DNA of 64,000 bases from the NCBI GenBank assembly GCA_037039925.1, contig JAXRKP010000997.1:97501-161500 (forward strand), read 5' to 3'. A program made the position numbers and the translations under genes. Origin of the DNA: Doris montereyensis (lineage: Eukaryota; Mollusca; Gastropoda; Nudibranchia; Dorididae). Each line of letters begins with the position of its first letter. Position 1 is the stretch's first letter. The notes beneath the pieces are model-generated. The model was not told the origin of the DNA. It saw only the letters and a list, made by a program, of their open reading frames with translations, and made no database searches. This document shows positions 36,200-49,408 of this stretch, piece by piece.

Positions 36200-38100
36200 C
36201 ACATTGTTGTGTATTCATTAGTGCACATATAATATAAACTCTATATATTAGGCTCAGCTACATCAGTAATAATGATACAAAAAATACAACCGAATTGTTT
36301 GGGTTGGGGAGTGGTGGGGTTCCGTTTTTTTTTAAAATGAAGACATGCTATACAACTTAAAACATGCATGCGGACAGGCATACCCACAGTCAACCAACCA
36401 TACACATGCAAGTACAAGATATTGATACAACCTGGAATTAAAGGATCAGTACAAAGGCAGCAGATGGATTGACAGGATATGGAGCAACCTGTGGTAAGAC
36501 TAGTACTAGTAGTAGTCAAGGGATAACTAAGTATATGTACTGGTTTGTATTTTAATTTAACTCATTTTGTCCACCGCATCTTGCATTGAAGTGAATGTTA
36601 TTGTTGATGATCAATGATATTAGATTACTAATAATATCAAACTGCATTGAGATGAGTCGTACGGATCACATCACGGATCACATTCCACATTGTTGAATGA
36701 TGTATTGATAATATTATATGAAGAATTTATTAATAGAATAACATAGCTTTCTTATAAAATAACAGCTTTGTTGTTGTATAGCGCAATTATTGCATCGCAT
36801 CATTAATTTGTGTTGCCCATAAAATTGCATAATAATAGTAAGATGAAGCATGATTAAAAATGTTAACACTCCCACTTTTTAATCTGGCTGCTAACACGCT
36901 TACACAGCTATCACTTTCACATACACTCCAAAAGTAGTGTAACTGTAACACTATACAGAGGTGCTCTCTTGTGCCATGGAATAGTCTGTTTTTGAGAAGA
37001 ACCTATAACTACAATTCGTGTAAAATGTGGAGTCAGTGATTGGGCTACCCATCCAATGCTTTACCTCATTGCTACAACCTAACATTAACATTTGAGCCTG
37101 AAATAAATGAGCTGCTTCCTATTCATGTTGTATTTTACACTGATTTATTTACTTCCACAAGGTGATTTTATTTACTTTTCCCAAGGGCTGCTATGTAGTT
37201 GTATTCATTATATTATAAATCCTTGCTTTGTCATCAGGTACCAGATCAGTCTTACTAGTATCATCAATGATCAGTGTGAATTTGCTGTCTCTTTCTCTTA
37301 CTCTTCTTACGCTTATCCTGACTTCAAAACTGTCCAAAGCATGATTGATATGCTAGGACTAAAACTGGAAGATCTGTTATGAAGCTTCCAGGTTTTGAGA
37401 CACGTCAATTCATTAACTGCAAAGTCCTTCCTTGGCCATGGTCGTTTGGAGTTGGAGGGCGCTTGTGGTACGATATACTACGCACTACTTCTTCCTTTCA
37501 CTTTCACTGGTTTCACTCTTTCATATATTTCATGAAGTGTTTCTCCTTAATTCACCTTGGAATCACCGCACATGGTAGACACGGGAATTTCCAATGACTG
37601 AGCAATCTTAAGCAAATAAGTTGCAACACATCAAAGCAATACCTGTTTGTTAACTAATAACCTGTGCTATTACCTAATTTTGTTGCAGGGCTATTCCACT
37701 TTTTTTTATGATTGTGCCAACCAGAACTGAGAATAATTAATATATCCCGTGTTCGTTAATGAAGAAGATACGCCTATATCCAAAGATAACGTGAAATTGA
37801 TACGGCAGCCGAAACGAAAACCTCAATGATTGAAGAGTTTGATCTAAATTTAAACCGCAAACACATACAGTGGAAACCGGTTATAACAGTTTATTTTCCA
37901 CACTTGTCATTTCATGTAGAAGATAGATGCCTAAAGAAAACTCAATTACTCAGTATAATGTTATGACCATTTTTTTATTATCTTTGGTACTTTTCTCTTT
38001 AAAGTTAAGTATTTTTGTTATTTTTACTTGATTGTGTTTGATTCATACATCACGTGCCCCCCTACTCATCCTATTCATGCAACTATCTTTTGTCATTACA
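36200..38100. other. Intronic, little recognised
   Basis: AT-rich. 37465-37600 is a further diverged copy of the dispersed repeat at 28.1 kb (CTCCTTAATTCACCTTGGAA, ACACGGGAATTTCCAATG). No other element can be supported. Confidence 0.45.
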
Positions 38101-38154
38101 TTTACATGTATAAATTTTACTTTTAATTTCTTTGTTACCTATTTTTTTGGACAG

Positions 38155-39149
38155 ATGACCAAAAGTCAGACATCATCTATAGCGACGTTGAAATAGTAGA
38201 AATCATCGACGAGGTCTTACGGACCGATGACCTGGACGGAGATGGCTACATAGATTATGCAGAGTTCATGTCTGCCCAGAACAAAGGAAAGGTGAAAGAA
38301 ACTTCCATGCCCAGTGGTCACGAGGACAACGACAAAGACATGATGGAAAGCGTCGGGCGTCCACCGGCTTCACCAGGCCATGCAGAAGAGCCAGAACCGC
38401 CAGGCTTTCATGATATGGACACAGAGCATTCTAAACATCTAAGAGTGGTCGAGGGGCTCGTGGACGCAGAGGAAGATGTCATTTTGCGCTCTGATCCCAT
38501 GGATCCTCTCGGTCACCAGCAGCAGCAAGAGCATCAGGAAGGAAGTAGACAACAGCAAGACGAACAACATCATCAAATACTGGACGAGCATCGTCGACTT
38601 CAACAACAGCATCAGCAGCAGCAGCAGGAAGAAGAACCACCGCAATATCATCATAAGCCACACCAAGACCACGAGCAAGAGCATAGAATTCATCGACCCA
38701 GAGAAATAAATCATCAGCAGCAGCAGCAAGAAGAAGAACCACCGCAACATCATCATAAGCCGCACCAAGAGCACGAGCAAGAGCATAGAATTCATCGACA
38801 GGTAGAAATGCATCAGCAGCAGCAAGAAGAAGAACCACCACAGCATCATCATAAGCCGCATCAAGTGGACGAGCAAGAGCATAGAATTCATCGACCCAGA
38901 GAAATAAATCATCAGCAGCAGCAGCAAGAAGAAGAACCACCGCAATATCATCATAAGCCACACCAAGACCACGAGCAAGAGCATAGAATTCATCGACACG
39001 GAAATATAAATCATCAGCAGCAGCCAAATAATGTGCCGGATGAAAACCAACAGCAACAGGAACAGCAACAAAATCAACAGCAACAGATGCACCATTTTCA
39101 TCAACAGCAGCAATATCATGATCAACCTGAGACTCAACACAAACATTGA
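38155..39149 (+). CDS. MCFD2: MCFD2-like alternative last exon e: EF-hand 2 and long His/Gln-rich repeat tail
   Basis: The acceptor is TTTTTTTGGACAG, ending at 38154, with the correct phase (G|AT). It encodes DDQKSDIIYSDVEIVEIID, EVLRTDDLDGDGYIDYAEF (EF loop DLDGDGYIDYAE, canonical). This is the exon most like human MCFD2, which has DGYIDYAEF. An acidic linker (to about 38510) leads to a Gln/His/Glu-rich region with four tandem units of about 35 residues (38605-39020), each containing EEEPPQ, HHKPHQ and EQEHRIHR, and ending in a Gln-rich stretch and HKH before TGA. With exons 1+2 the product is 437 residues. The tail could bind metal or act as a multivalent scaffold (inference). The antisense open frames here are repeat shadows. 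Confidence 0.8.
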
Positions 39150-39207
39150 TCGTATTCCCATTTATTTATAACTTGCATAAATATAATTGATATGTCTCTC
39201 ATGCAGC

Positions 39208-39213
39208 AATAAA
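39208..39213 (+). terminator. Candidate poly(A) signal for exon e
   Basis: AATAAA, 59 bp after the exon e stop. An A-run follows directly. Confidence 0.45.
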
Positions 39214-39642
39214 AAAAAAAAGTAACAGAACAAAACAAAGGCAAAGAAGAAAAAAACATGACCCCCCCTCCCTCCCCACCCTTTCACCCCCTACCAGGAA
39301 GAAAAAAACCGATTAAAACAAATAAAAAAACTAGTGAGATACACCATGCTATAGGAAAGAAAAGCAAATACAAGTAGACTTTGTGTAACTCTTCAGACAT
39401 GCGCACAGGTTGTAACGTTGCATAATTGAACTTTATATTCTCATTGTATGTGTACATCAATGGCTAAACAGTTTCAGTGGAACCTTATTATGCAGCAAAT
39501 AAGACCAAACGAAGGTTTAAAGGATTAAAATTGACAATATGATTGGATTTTCCACTTGCTCCCTTAACCATACACTTTTTTTTTTCTTCGCCTTTATTTG
39601 ACAAAACGTAGCAGTGGCAGGCATCACGAAAAATTAATTCTA

Positions 39643-40020
39643 ATCTATAATTCTGTGTTGGTCATTCTTTGCGCACCAAAGGCTACGTTAACAGGCCACT
39701 ATACTAAAACTACTAAGAGTGGATTCTAAGCATATTTTGCATCATGTAATTTCTAAATGAGCTCAATATGATCGTTTTTTCATTTGAAGTTTTTTTATCT
39801 ATCAATAGTGCTATTAAATTAAAGAAAATGTCATTGTTTCTCCATCTCTGAGTTTGAGTAAAAGTTTTCATTCATCTAAACCGCTATTGTCAACAGTTTT
39901 ATTATTTAAAAGTTGAAATAACATTGTTGTAGCGTACCACGTAACTTAAGTATTGAGTACTCGGGACTCGATCTAATAATTGTACTTGTACTTGATAGAA
40001 CCCAGGGTATTACATGCTCG
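39643..40020 (+). repeat. Unclassified repeat X, copy 1
   Basis: It starts TCTATAATTCTGTGTTGG and ends near ACCCAGGGTATTACATGCTC. Shared words with copies 2-4 include TCTAATAATTGTACTTG, and a TTTTCATTCA/CTAAACCGC centre. Non-coding, about 350 bp. Confidence 0.65.
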
Positions 40021-40344
40021 CCCGTACATGTACAATGTATTAATAATATTCAAAGGCACAGACATACCCAATAGCTGAACAAGGTAGATTAAAGTTTCTT
40101 GTGAGTGAAACAGACATGGATGGTAAGCTGCTGAAGAGAACTTGATAAATAAATGAATAAATATTTCATATTTTCATTATCTGGCATGCAATTATACTAT
40201 ACACTTATACACGTCTTGTGTGTAGATGAACGAATGAGGAGGATGCCTATGCAAACTAAATCAAGTTCCAATTGTAGAGTGAATGACATAAAGCAAACAT
40301 TCCTTGTCATATTAATTATACGCTTTTAATATAATAACTTGTAT

Positions 40345-40650
40345 AGTCTGTCTTTCTTTGGTCGCCAGGTCACTTTCTTAAAGTAACCATAGTTTGCATG
40401 TAGGCTTTAAAGGATCCCAAAATCGTTTTCATTTGAGGAATTCTTCTATCAGAAGTGACGTTTATTTTATTGAAAATTTGCATTATTTCCCCTGTCTTTG
40501 TAAAATTTTCATTCAACTAAATCGCCATTTTGAACAGATTACAATTAAAAAGTTGGAATAGTACCGTTAACACCTACCTGCATTAACTCAGTATCGAATA
40601 ATTACCCGATCGTACTTGGTATTACCCAGGGTGTAACATGCTTGTTAATA
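40345..40650 (+). repeat. Unclassified repeat X, copy 2
   Basis: GTCGCCAGGTCACTTT to ACCCAGGGTGTAACATGCTT. Same order of words as copies 1, 3 and 4. Confidence 0.65.
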
Positions 40651-41008
40651 ATATAGGCTAATCCTGTTTTAAAATATGAAAAACAAAAAGGCCCTACTTG
40701 TAACTAATGTTACAGAGTCACGATAATCTGTCATCAGCCTGTAAGCCCCTATAATAATGTGTACAATTACAATTTACAAGACAGGTCTTGTAAACATAGT
40801 ACCGTAACTGGTCTATTCATAAATGCATGCTTGTTAATGTTATACAATCATGTACTAAAATTTTTAATTTTGTGTTTGGCTCGATATGAGGATGTGTGTA
40901 AGACTGTAACTGTAACTAAAGTAGCTAACTGTGACTGTGAGTAGTGTGAGTTAATACTTATGATGAGATTTGGTTTGCTTTTTGACAAAAAAAATGATAA
41001 TTATATTC

Positions 41009-41014
<6 letters not shown>

Positions 41015-41092
<78 letters not shown>
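41015..41092. repeat. (GA)n microsatellite
   Basis: About 76 bp of pure GA. Confidence 0.95.
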
Positions 41093-41094
<2 letters not shown>

Positions 41095-41699
41095 ATCAAT
41101 TTATCGTTGGTCAAATAAATTACTTGAAATATTTCTTTTTCTTATTCACATCGTTCATTTGTTTACTTTCCTGACGATTTTGTATCGTTCCCTGTTGGTC
41201 GAAAGAAAATTAATGTTGTTTTTTAATGATAATGGAACAATCGGCTGACGAATGATTTGTGTCTGGTTTCTGTCTTCTTTTCTATTTTCTCGTTCAAAAC
41301 ATTCTGTCTTCCTTGTTTCTGTTGATTCGTCCGAAAGCGTTTATTGACGAAACAAAAGCTTTACGCTGGAATTCCGGTAGATGTATTATCATTTTAAATG
41401 AAATCATCAATGAATTGATTTCACTTGTATATTGCTATTCTACTATATGTTATATAAGTATACACGCATTAACACCAGTGGCATAGCTAGGTGTAGGCTA
41501 TGCCAAAGGCAAAGCCCCAACTTTAAAAAAGTGTTTTGGTTACAAATCATATAAAAAAGTTATATTTTTAATCATTATTGTAACTTTGAGCTTTCATTCC
41601 GAAAACATTGCGTAGGTCTATGAGCCTAGCTCTACATACGTAGTATGCAAAGAGCCAACCTCTAAAGATCATTCTAAGTACTACCAAACCATCAGCCAA

Positions 41700-44600
41700 T
41701 AAAAGGAAAGGAGGGTTATAATGTCCTGCTGCCTTGCAGGCAGGTCTTAGCTGATAAAAGACTAAGGGAGTTAACCCTGAAAGAAAACAACCTGCTGCCT
41801 TGCAGGCCAGTCTTAACTGACCAAAGGCTAAGGGAGTTAACCCTGGCAGAAAATAACAACCTGTTGCCTTGCATGCTGGTCTTGAATGACTAAAGGCTAA
41901 TGGAGTTAACCCTCACAGAAAATAACAAGGCCCGGTAGGAGGCCTCAAGGTGGCAGCCCCACCATCTACCTAGGGTACAGTGGGCTAATCCCATACTTAT
42001 CCAAAACAACCTGATTCAAAGTAATATATACAATGATATACCCGGCTTGAACTTTCGAAGACGACTCTGGAAAAGAACACGGACTGTGATTTTTGGAACA
42101 TGGAATGTTAGGGCAATTAATGGAAAGGAGTTAGATTAGCTGAAGAAATGGAAAGATTCAAAGTAGACATTTTGGCTATTACAGAAACAAAGAAAAAAGG
42201 ACAAGGAATAAAAAATGTAGGACCAAATCATACTTTAATCTTCTCAAGAGTAGATGTCAAAGATAGAACTAGAGCAGGAGTAGGCCTCTTAATGTATAAA
42301 AGGCAAGAAATGCTACTAGAAAGTTAGAGGTTTGTAAGCCCACGGTTATTAGAGGTAAATATTAAACCAAAAGGACGAGAAATTAAATTATTAATAGCTT
42401 ATGGACCAAACGAAGATGCCCCCAAAGAAGAAAAAGATATCTTCGAAAATTATATACAAATAGCTGCAGAGAATCTCAAATCCAAACAGGAATTAATGGT
42501 TTTAGGAGATTTAAACGCTAGAGTAGGCAACAATGTAGAAACTTCAGGAGGAGTAATAGGTAAAGAAGGATAGACAACAACTTCTCCAAATGGAGAGAGA
42601 CTACTAATAGATTTTTGCCTAAAGAATAACATGAAAATAGCAAACACATTTTTACTCATAAAGATATCCACAAATATACAAGACTAAATGAAGACATGTG
42701 AAAAGTCAATGATAGACTACATAATAGTTAGCAGCTCCCTTTTTACAGTACAATGGATGCTAGAGTAAGCAGAGGAGCTGAAATATTTAGTAATCATCAC
42801 CTAGTGATAGCCAAAATGTGATTATTAACTGAAGAAAACAAACAGAAAAGGAAAAGAGAAGAAAGCTAATAAACTCAAAATAGAAGAACTAAATAAACCA
42901 ATAGTAAAACAGATGTACCAATCCAGAATAAAAAGATCTATCAGTGATCAGTAAAAGGCAGGTGGATCTGAAGGAAAGCACAATAGAAGAAAAAGTCGCA
43001 AATATATAAAGAAACACTCCTCAGTTGTACTGAAGAGGTCTGTGGTAGGAAACAAATTAAAGGAGATAGGAAAAGGACAGCATGGCGGAATGAGAATGTC
43101 AAGACTAAGATTAAAGAAAAGAAAGATGCCTGAAAGAAATACTTGCAAACAAAGAGACCACAGGATAGGATAGATTACGTGAGTAAAAGAACTACCGCCA
43201 AAGAGGACGTTAGGAAAGCAAAACAGGAACAGTGGGAAGAGTTTGGACAAAGACTTCAAGAAAGCTATCAAAGAAATCAAAAGCTGTTCTGGTGAGCAAT
43301 GAAGAGCATGAGAAAGATCAAAACATCCCCAATACGACAAAGTAAGAATGACAAAGGAAAAATAATGAAAAGAGCAGCGATATCATGGAAATGTGGAGAA
43401 AGTATTTTCAACAATTACATAATCCCTCCAGAACATGAAACAAGGAGTACAGATCAATTATTAAGAGTAACAAGTAATGGAGATGAGACAGCTGAAGATG
43501 TAGATATCTCAATGGAAGAACTTCAAACAGCTATAAGAAAAGTGAAATTAGGAAAAGCCCCAGGAGCAGATCAAGTTTATCCAGAAATGAAGGGAGAGAG
43601 GCAGACAAACTACTACATGACATGCAATATGTCAACAAGCATGGAAGGGAACTGTAGTACCAATACACAAGAAAGGATCAGCTATGGAATGCTCAAACTA
43701 TAGAGGGATATCACTACTTGGCGTACCAGGAAAAGTGTATGCCAGGATTCTGGAAATGAGACTAAGGAAAAGAGTAGAGGATCAGATTGAAGAGCATTAG
43801 TGTGGATTTAGACCAGGAAGAAGTGTACTAGATCACATATTTACAATTAGACAAATAATAGAAACATTCCTTGAGAGAAACATTGACTTGCACCTGTGTT
43901 TTATTGACTTAGAAAAGGCATTTGACTATGTGAGGAGGGATGAACTATGGCATTCCTTAAAAGAACACAACGTAGAGCAAAATTTAATAGAAGCCATTAA
44001 AAGTTTTTACAATAAACCAACATGTGCAGTGAGAGTAGCTGGAAATGTATCTGAAGAATTTGATGTAGATATAGGAGTAAGACATGGTTGTAGCCTAAGT
44101 CCTCTTTTGTTTATCACATTTATGGATTCAGTCGCAAAGGCATCCTCAAAAATGAAGAAAATGAATGTAGGTATGTGGAAGCTCAAACCAGTAAATGTAT
44201 CATTATTAATGCTTTCATTTGCTGATGATTTAGTTCTGTTTGGAAAATCAGAAAGGGACCTCCAGTCAAATATCAACATAATGAATAATGAATTAAATAA
44301 AAGAGGAATGAGAGTAAATGCAAAGAAAACCAAAATAATGCTAGTAACTAGGGAAGCTAAAACACAAAATCTTCAATTGGGCAGGGAGAATTTAAAACAA
44401 GTTCACAGCTACAATTACTTAGGAGTAATGATTAACTCAGAGGGAAAACTAAGAGAAGAAATCAGCCAGAGAATCCAAAAAGGCAAGTGCAATATATAAC
44501 CATCTAAGAAAGGCATTTGTAGGTAAACAAGAATTGTCAACAAAAACCAAAATGGCAGTATACAAAAGAGTTTATTGTCCTACTCTCCTCTATGGCAGTG

Positions 44601-45040
44601 AAACCTGGACCTTAGACAATAGGGAATACAGTAGAGTGCAGGCAGCCGAAATGAAATATCTAAGAAGAGTAGTAGGGAAAACTAAAAGAGACAAAATCAG
44701 CAACACAACAATAAGAGATCAAACCAAAGCATGTAGCATAAAAACTAAGATAGAAATAAATCAATTGAGGTGGTTTGGCCATGTAAACAGAATGAATGAC
44801 AAAAGAATAGCTAAATCAGTATACAGTGCTAAAGCCCAAGGTAAAAGACCAAAAGACAGACCTCAGAGAAAGTGGGAAGAGGATATAAAAGAGGGATTGA
44901 AAATTTTTTTTAAACATTTTTGGAAGGAAACAGAAAATGCCAGGACAGGGCATCGTGGAGAAAGATCATCTCAGGCATATGAACCCATACACCTTAAGGT
45001 AGAATGGTAGAATGGGAACTGATAAAGAAAAAAGACTAGT
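41700..45040 (+). mobile_element. EN-RT LINE copy C, the most complete copy
   Basis: A 5' region with three 66-69 bp monomers (41725-41925), then coding sequence from about 42070: FGTWNVR, then an AP endonuclease (ITETKKKGQG near 42180, GDLNARVGNN near 42510), a linker, RT (YRGIS near 43700, FRPGRS near 43810, CFIDLEKAFDYVRRDELWH near 43900, GVRHGCSLSPLLF near 44070, LSFADDLVLFGKS near 44215-44245), LLYGSETWTLD near 44590 and a C-terminal region RWFGHVNRMND near 44770 and RPQRKWEEDIKE. Several stops break it (for example near 42326 and 42571). The longest intact parts are 43888-44499 and 44534-45010. It ends near GGGAACTGATAAAGAAAAAAG. Confidence 0.88.
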
Positions 45041-45044
45041 ACAG

Positions 45045-45180
45045 TAAGGCTGTGGAATAGACTGCCAACAGAAATAAAACTCAGCAATAGCACTGAAGAC
45101 TTTAAATACAGAATTAAACACATCACTTTAAAAACAAAATTGGATTACTATTTTGAGTTAAATTAAAATTTGCGCACTGG
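45045..45180 (+). mobile_element. Short C-terminal fragment of another LINE RT
   Basis: VRLWNRLPTEIKLSNS, then FKYRIKHITLKTKLDYYFELN and a stop. This is the usual last domain of CR1/Jockey-like RTs. It directly abuts the end of copy C. Confidence 0.5.
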
Positions 45181-45259
45181 CAGCAATACTCAAGAGTTGA
45201 GTTGGTCAGTTATTATTAAGAAAAATAAGAAGAGGAATCAATCGAGGTTGGTTCAAAAG

Positions 45260-45720
45260 ATGGAATCTTTCAGGATACAGAATCACACGACAAAGATGCG
45301 TCTAAAATCACAGAGAACCAAGAAAATTTGAAGAAATCTGAATCCGAGACTGACAAAAAAGGCAAAGCGTCACAAAGAAAGGATATCAAGTGTGAAAAGT
45401 CGTCATATATGGGAAATGACCCAGATATCAAACAAAAAGATGTAAAATGTGAGCCAGCATGCAGAGTCGAAGTCAAGAGAGGAAGACTCGAAAGCATCGT
45501 AAAGGATGAGCCAATCAAGTCCAGCAGAGTCGAAACAGCAAACTTATGAAAACCAGTAAAAAGATGAAAACGACGTACGACAAGAAGTTAAAGAACGGAA
45601 AGAAGAAATCGTCCCACAAGAGGAACAAAAGGACAAGGTAGTACTAACATTATTAATAGTCAGATGACGCAAGTGGACCAACACGAACAGACGATACAGT
45701 CAATTAAAAAGTAAAAAGGG
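45260..45720 (+). other. Lys/Glu-rich open stretch, unknown
   Basis: A charged, low-complexity frame (for example SESETDKKGKASQRKDIKCE) runs to a stop at 45549, with lysine/arginine-rich text beyond in the same frame after stops. No domain, start context or splice sites support a gene. It may be a transposon ORF1 fragment. Confidence 0.3.
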
Positions 45721-45832
45721 CGCAAAAGGTGTGACCTAAGCGTTCTGTCTGTCTGTTTGTCTTCCTGTCTGTCTGTCTCTTTTTTGTCCCTCTCTGTGTG
45801 TCAGTCTGCCTCTCTCTGTGTGTCTGTCGGTG

Positions 45833-46107
<275 letters not shown>

Positions 46108-46139
46108 GTCTATCTGTGCGCGTTATATCTTTCTTAGTA

Positions 46140-47025
46140 TTTTAGATCGTCTCTGTTTTCTTTTAGCACTCAATTAGAAGAAGAAGGAAAAACAAACAAA
46201 AACATGCAATCCAACTCATAGACATCGATGTTGATTTACGTGTATATAGATCTAGATCTAAATCTACAATTATGATACATGTATATAATAATTACGGCCA
46301 ACTGTCGGCGATCCGACACCATAGTGCATTATACATGTAAATCAGTTAAAATTATACATGTTAGTAACTTATAAATACTCATCATACTAGGCTATCCTCA
46401 TCCTACTACTAGATTTACCACTAGAATGAGCTTGGTAATTTCAATCAGAAGGCCAAGTCTAGTGACTCGCAAACCAGCCAGCCTCCAATTGCTCAGCCGC
46501 AAAGTCGGCTGGCAGGCTTGTTAGTTAGGGAAGCTTAGGGTGTGACCTAAGCCTCCATAATATGACCCATCCAGTGTGGGGCTTAATAGTATGAATCAAT
46601 CGTCATACCCAATAGAGTTTATCAATATTCCATAAATTATTTAAAATAAATACTAACTTGTTGATGAAATTCTATTGTGATGGTAGATATCAATTGCTCA
46701 AAACAATAAAAGTGAAAATACCCCCCCCCCCCTCACAAAAAAAAAAAAACCCCAACCCAAACCCAGGGGTTCACGACATTCAAAGACTTTGAAGAAATGT
46801 TGCTCATGAGCATAATTGATGGATCGTACCAAGCGAAGACAATATCGCTTGTGTACCGGCACCTGAAAATCTGTGATATAGAAAGAGTGTACAACGGGAC
46901 TTCAATATTATTTCTGTCATTATTCATCCCTTTCGACGAACCCCTTGCCTCACTGTTTGACTTTTAATCGAGTGCCCCTCCCCGCTCCCTTACATGAGTA
47001 GGTCAAACACATTCATTTTGTATAT
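46140..47025. other. Intergenic before RTRAF, no gene recognised
   Basis: It contains TAGATCTAGATC words near 46245 and a poly(C)/poly(A) run near 46721-46750. No coding signal. Confidence 0.5.
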
Positions 47026-47029
47026 TAGC

Positions 47030-47275
47030 TTCAGCGTTCGATGTAGGTCGTGGGTTCAAGTGCCGACAGTTGAAAAATGTTTCCGTTTTTTCAAGCGAGA
47101 CCTTACCCCCCCCCCCGGCCAGGTAGGGGGGGGACACCTAATCTCACCGGAGACGGATGATAAGAAGGAGGCCGCGTGTGCGGATCACAACACTCTGTGC
47201 ACGTTAAAGGTACAAGGCAGTCTAGGCAAAATAAAAAAACCTTAGCTGTGGATGTGGGTAATTCAAATCAAAATC
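47030..47275 (+). mobile_element. SINE family 1 copy with poly(C)
   Basis: GGTCGTGGGTTCAAGTGCCG B-box-like word, a C run at 47107-47118, GGAGACGGATGATAAG, CGGATCACAACACTCTGTGC, and an end in TTCAAATCAAAATCAA. Confidence 0.75.
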
Positions 47276-47734
47276 AACGTTCCATGTAACATGTATTTTT
47301 GTAGGGGTCGTTGGAATGGTGGTAATTTGTGCAATCTTGGATTTGTTATTTGGATCCTTAACCTGTTTTCCAAAGACATTTGGGCCATTGACAAAGTCAT
47401 ATTCTTGAGCAGGGTTTCCTTATTTTAGGGTTCATAGAAACAAAAAGCCACTCATCGTGTTCTTGGACTTTTGTCTCAGAATAATACCTTGAAAGGGTAC
47501 CTGGGACCAGCTGAAACTGAAAATCGGAATATACGGCTTGTCGGCTAGATTTAGATTCAGTAGTCGTGATTCGCTGACTAGTTGTTTCGCTTTCTTCTCT
47601 CTTTCTCTGTGCTAAAAAATAAGTGAGCACGTTACCTTACAGTTACAAGTTTACCGGTGGTTACAGGTCTTCTATGACCGAAGATCATTGTTCGTCTGTT
47701 ATTGAACCAATAGAGATCTAGATTTATTATAATT

Positions 47735-47795
47735 ATGTTCAAACGCAAGCTTACAGCTTTGAATCATTCGAACCCTGAAAATTTCGATTGTAACG
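47735..47795 (+). CDS. RTRAF: RTRAF exon 1
   Basis: The ATG opens MFKRKLTALNHSNPENFDCN. Human begins MFRRKLTALDYHNPAGFNCK, so the start is firm. The donor G|GTGAGAG at 47796 leaves one base of an Asp codon. Confidence 0.92.
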
Positions 47796-48924
47796 GTGAG
47801 AGAGATCTGTACATTCATTATGAACTATTCAATATTCACTCTTGTCTCTCACTTTCTCTTTCTCCTCCTTTACGTTACTCACTCGTTACCTCTTTGTGAT
47901 ACTTACTTTTAGAATTTAGAGCTAGATCTAGATCTAGATCTAAGATAAAATATCTGTTTACCAGAACACAGCTGCTGGTACTTCTTCTAGCATGTAAAGG
48001 GGGGATAGCTGATACCTAAGTCGTAGGCAATTAAACCGTAAAATTACAGATTTCTCATACATATTGGTAGTCTCCATGAAATTGCTCCCACCAAAATGCA
48101 CATTTTTTCATATAAATGAATTATACAACGCTAATTACCCCCTCAAGATGCAACAATGGCTGGCTTGACTTCGCCAAAATGCAACAAGTTTTTGTATACA
48201 TCCCACTCTTCAATTTGTTGTATTTAAAGAGTCAATTCCTGTCAAAAATAAACTTGATTATAATAAATATATTATATATATAACCTCTTCTTGCCTCGTC
48301 CCAGTGACAAAATTTGTCAAGCATGTGTGTCTATAATTGTTGTATCTAGATCTAGATCTATGTTAGCCATGTGTACACAATCATACACACAATACACACT
48401 AGTCTTGACTGTCTCGACCTTGGTCACCTTTGCCCACCCCATCTCTCCCTGACTAAATCGGTCTGCCAGACAGACAGTCCGATCGTCTCCTTCTCTCTCT
48501 TTCATCAGGGTGAGAAAATCTGAGAGAGATCTTGTGTCACTTTTACCCATGGAGATTTCCTCTGTATGAGTATGATATGCAAGCTATCCGATGAAATACA
48601 TTGTTACCAAATTTAATGAGTTGTGGCCCTTGTCACCCTGTCAAAATGCACCTTCGACAAAATGCGTGATTTTGCGTCATCCGTGGATAGTGTGTTTTGG
48701 GGAGACCTATTGTATAAAAATATATAATACTGACCATGACACATCCACTGATAATATGTAAGTTTTGGAGTCATTTTGAGGCCAATTATGTGATGTGGTG
48801 TGAAATAAAGACTGCAGGCTGTACGACAGGAGACTGAGACATTGAGAATGAAACTTGGAAACTGGCACAATACGGACGGAAATTGAGACATGATGGAACT
48901 GTAAGACATGAGCTGGCATTACTT

Positions 48925-49325
48925 TCTTTATCAGTTCCCATTTTACCTTCCGGCATGGGTTTAGATGCCCAAAATTATCTATCTTCAGTCTACCCTGTCC
49001 TGACATTTTCTGTTCCCTTTTAAGACGGTTAAATTTCTTTGCTTAAGTGTCTCTACGAGGTCCGCCTTTTGGTCTTTTACATTGTGTTATTTATTATATT
49101 TCTCTCTTAATTCATTCTGCTTGAATGCCCAAACCATCTGAGTTAATTTATTTCTATCTTAATTGTTATGCCATCTGTTTTGGTTTGATCTTTTATTGCT
49201 GTGTTTCTGATTTTCCCTTCCTTTTTAGATATTTCATTTCAGCTGCTTGTACTCTACTGTATTTCCTACTGTCTATAGTCCAGGTTTCACTGCATTAGAG
49301 GAGAGTAGGACAATAGACTGACATT
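48925..49325 (-). mobile_element. EN-RT LINE copy E, 3' fragment
   Basis: In RTRAF intron 1. It is the minus-strand 3' end (TTTCTTTATCAGTTCCCATT, then TTCCGGCATGGGTTTAGATG) extending to the CTACTGTCTATAGTCCAGGT region. Same family as copies A-D. Confidence 0.8.
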
Positions 49326-49408
49326 ACGTGGGACTGAAATCTGTCATTCTGCTAGGCAGTTGGGAGTGAGAACTTTTGAGCTATATATATATATATCTAT
49401 CTATATAA

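Noticed and set aside
38439..39161. Long antisense open frames (240 and 182 codons) opposite exon e
   Set aside because: They are produced by the repeat array: CAG/CAT/CAC-rich sense codons give Leu/Met- or Ala-rich antisense text without stops. No splice or start context, no domain.
45328..45549. Lys-rich 73-residue frame as a nuclear protein gene
   Set aside because: It lies between a LINE end and a microsatellite, with stops breaking the surrounding charged text and no start or splice evidence. Kept only as an unknown stretch.
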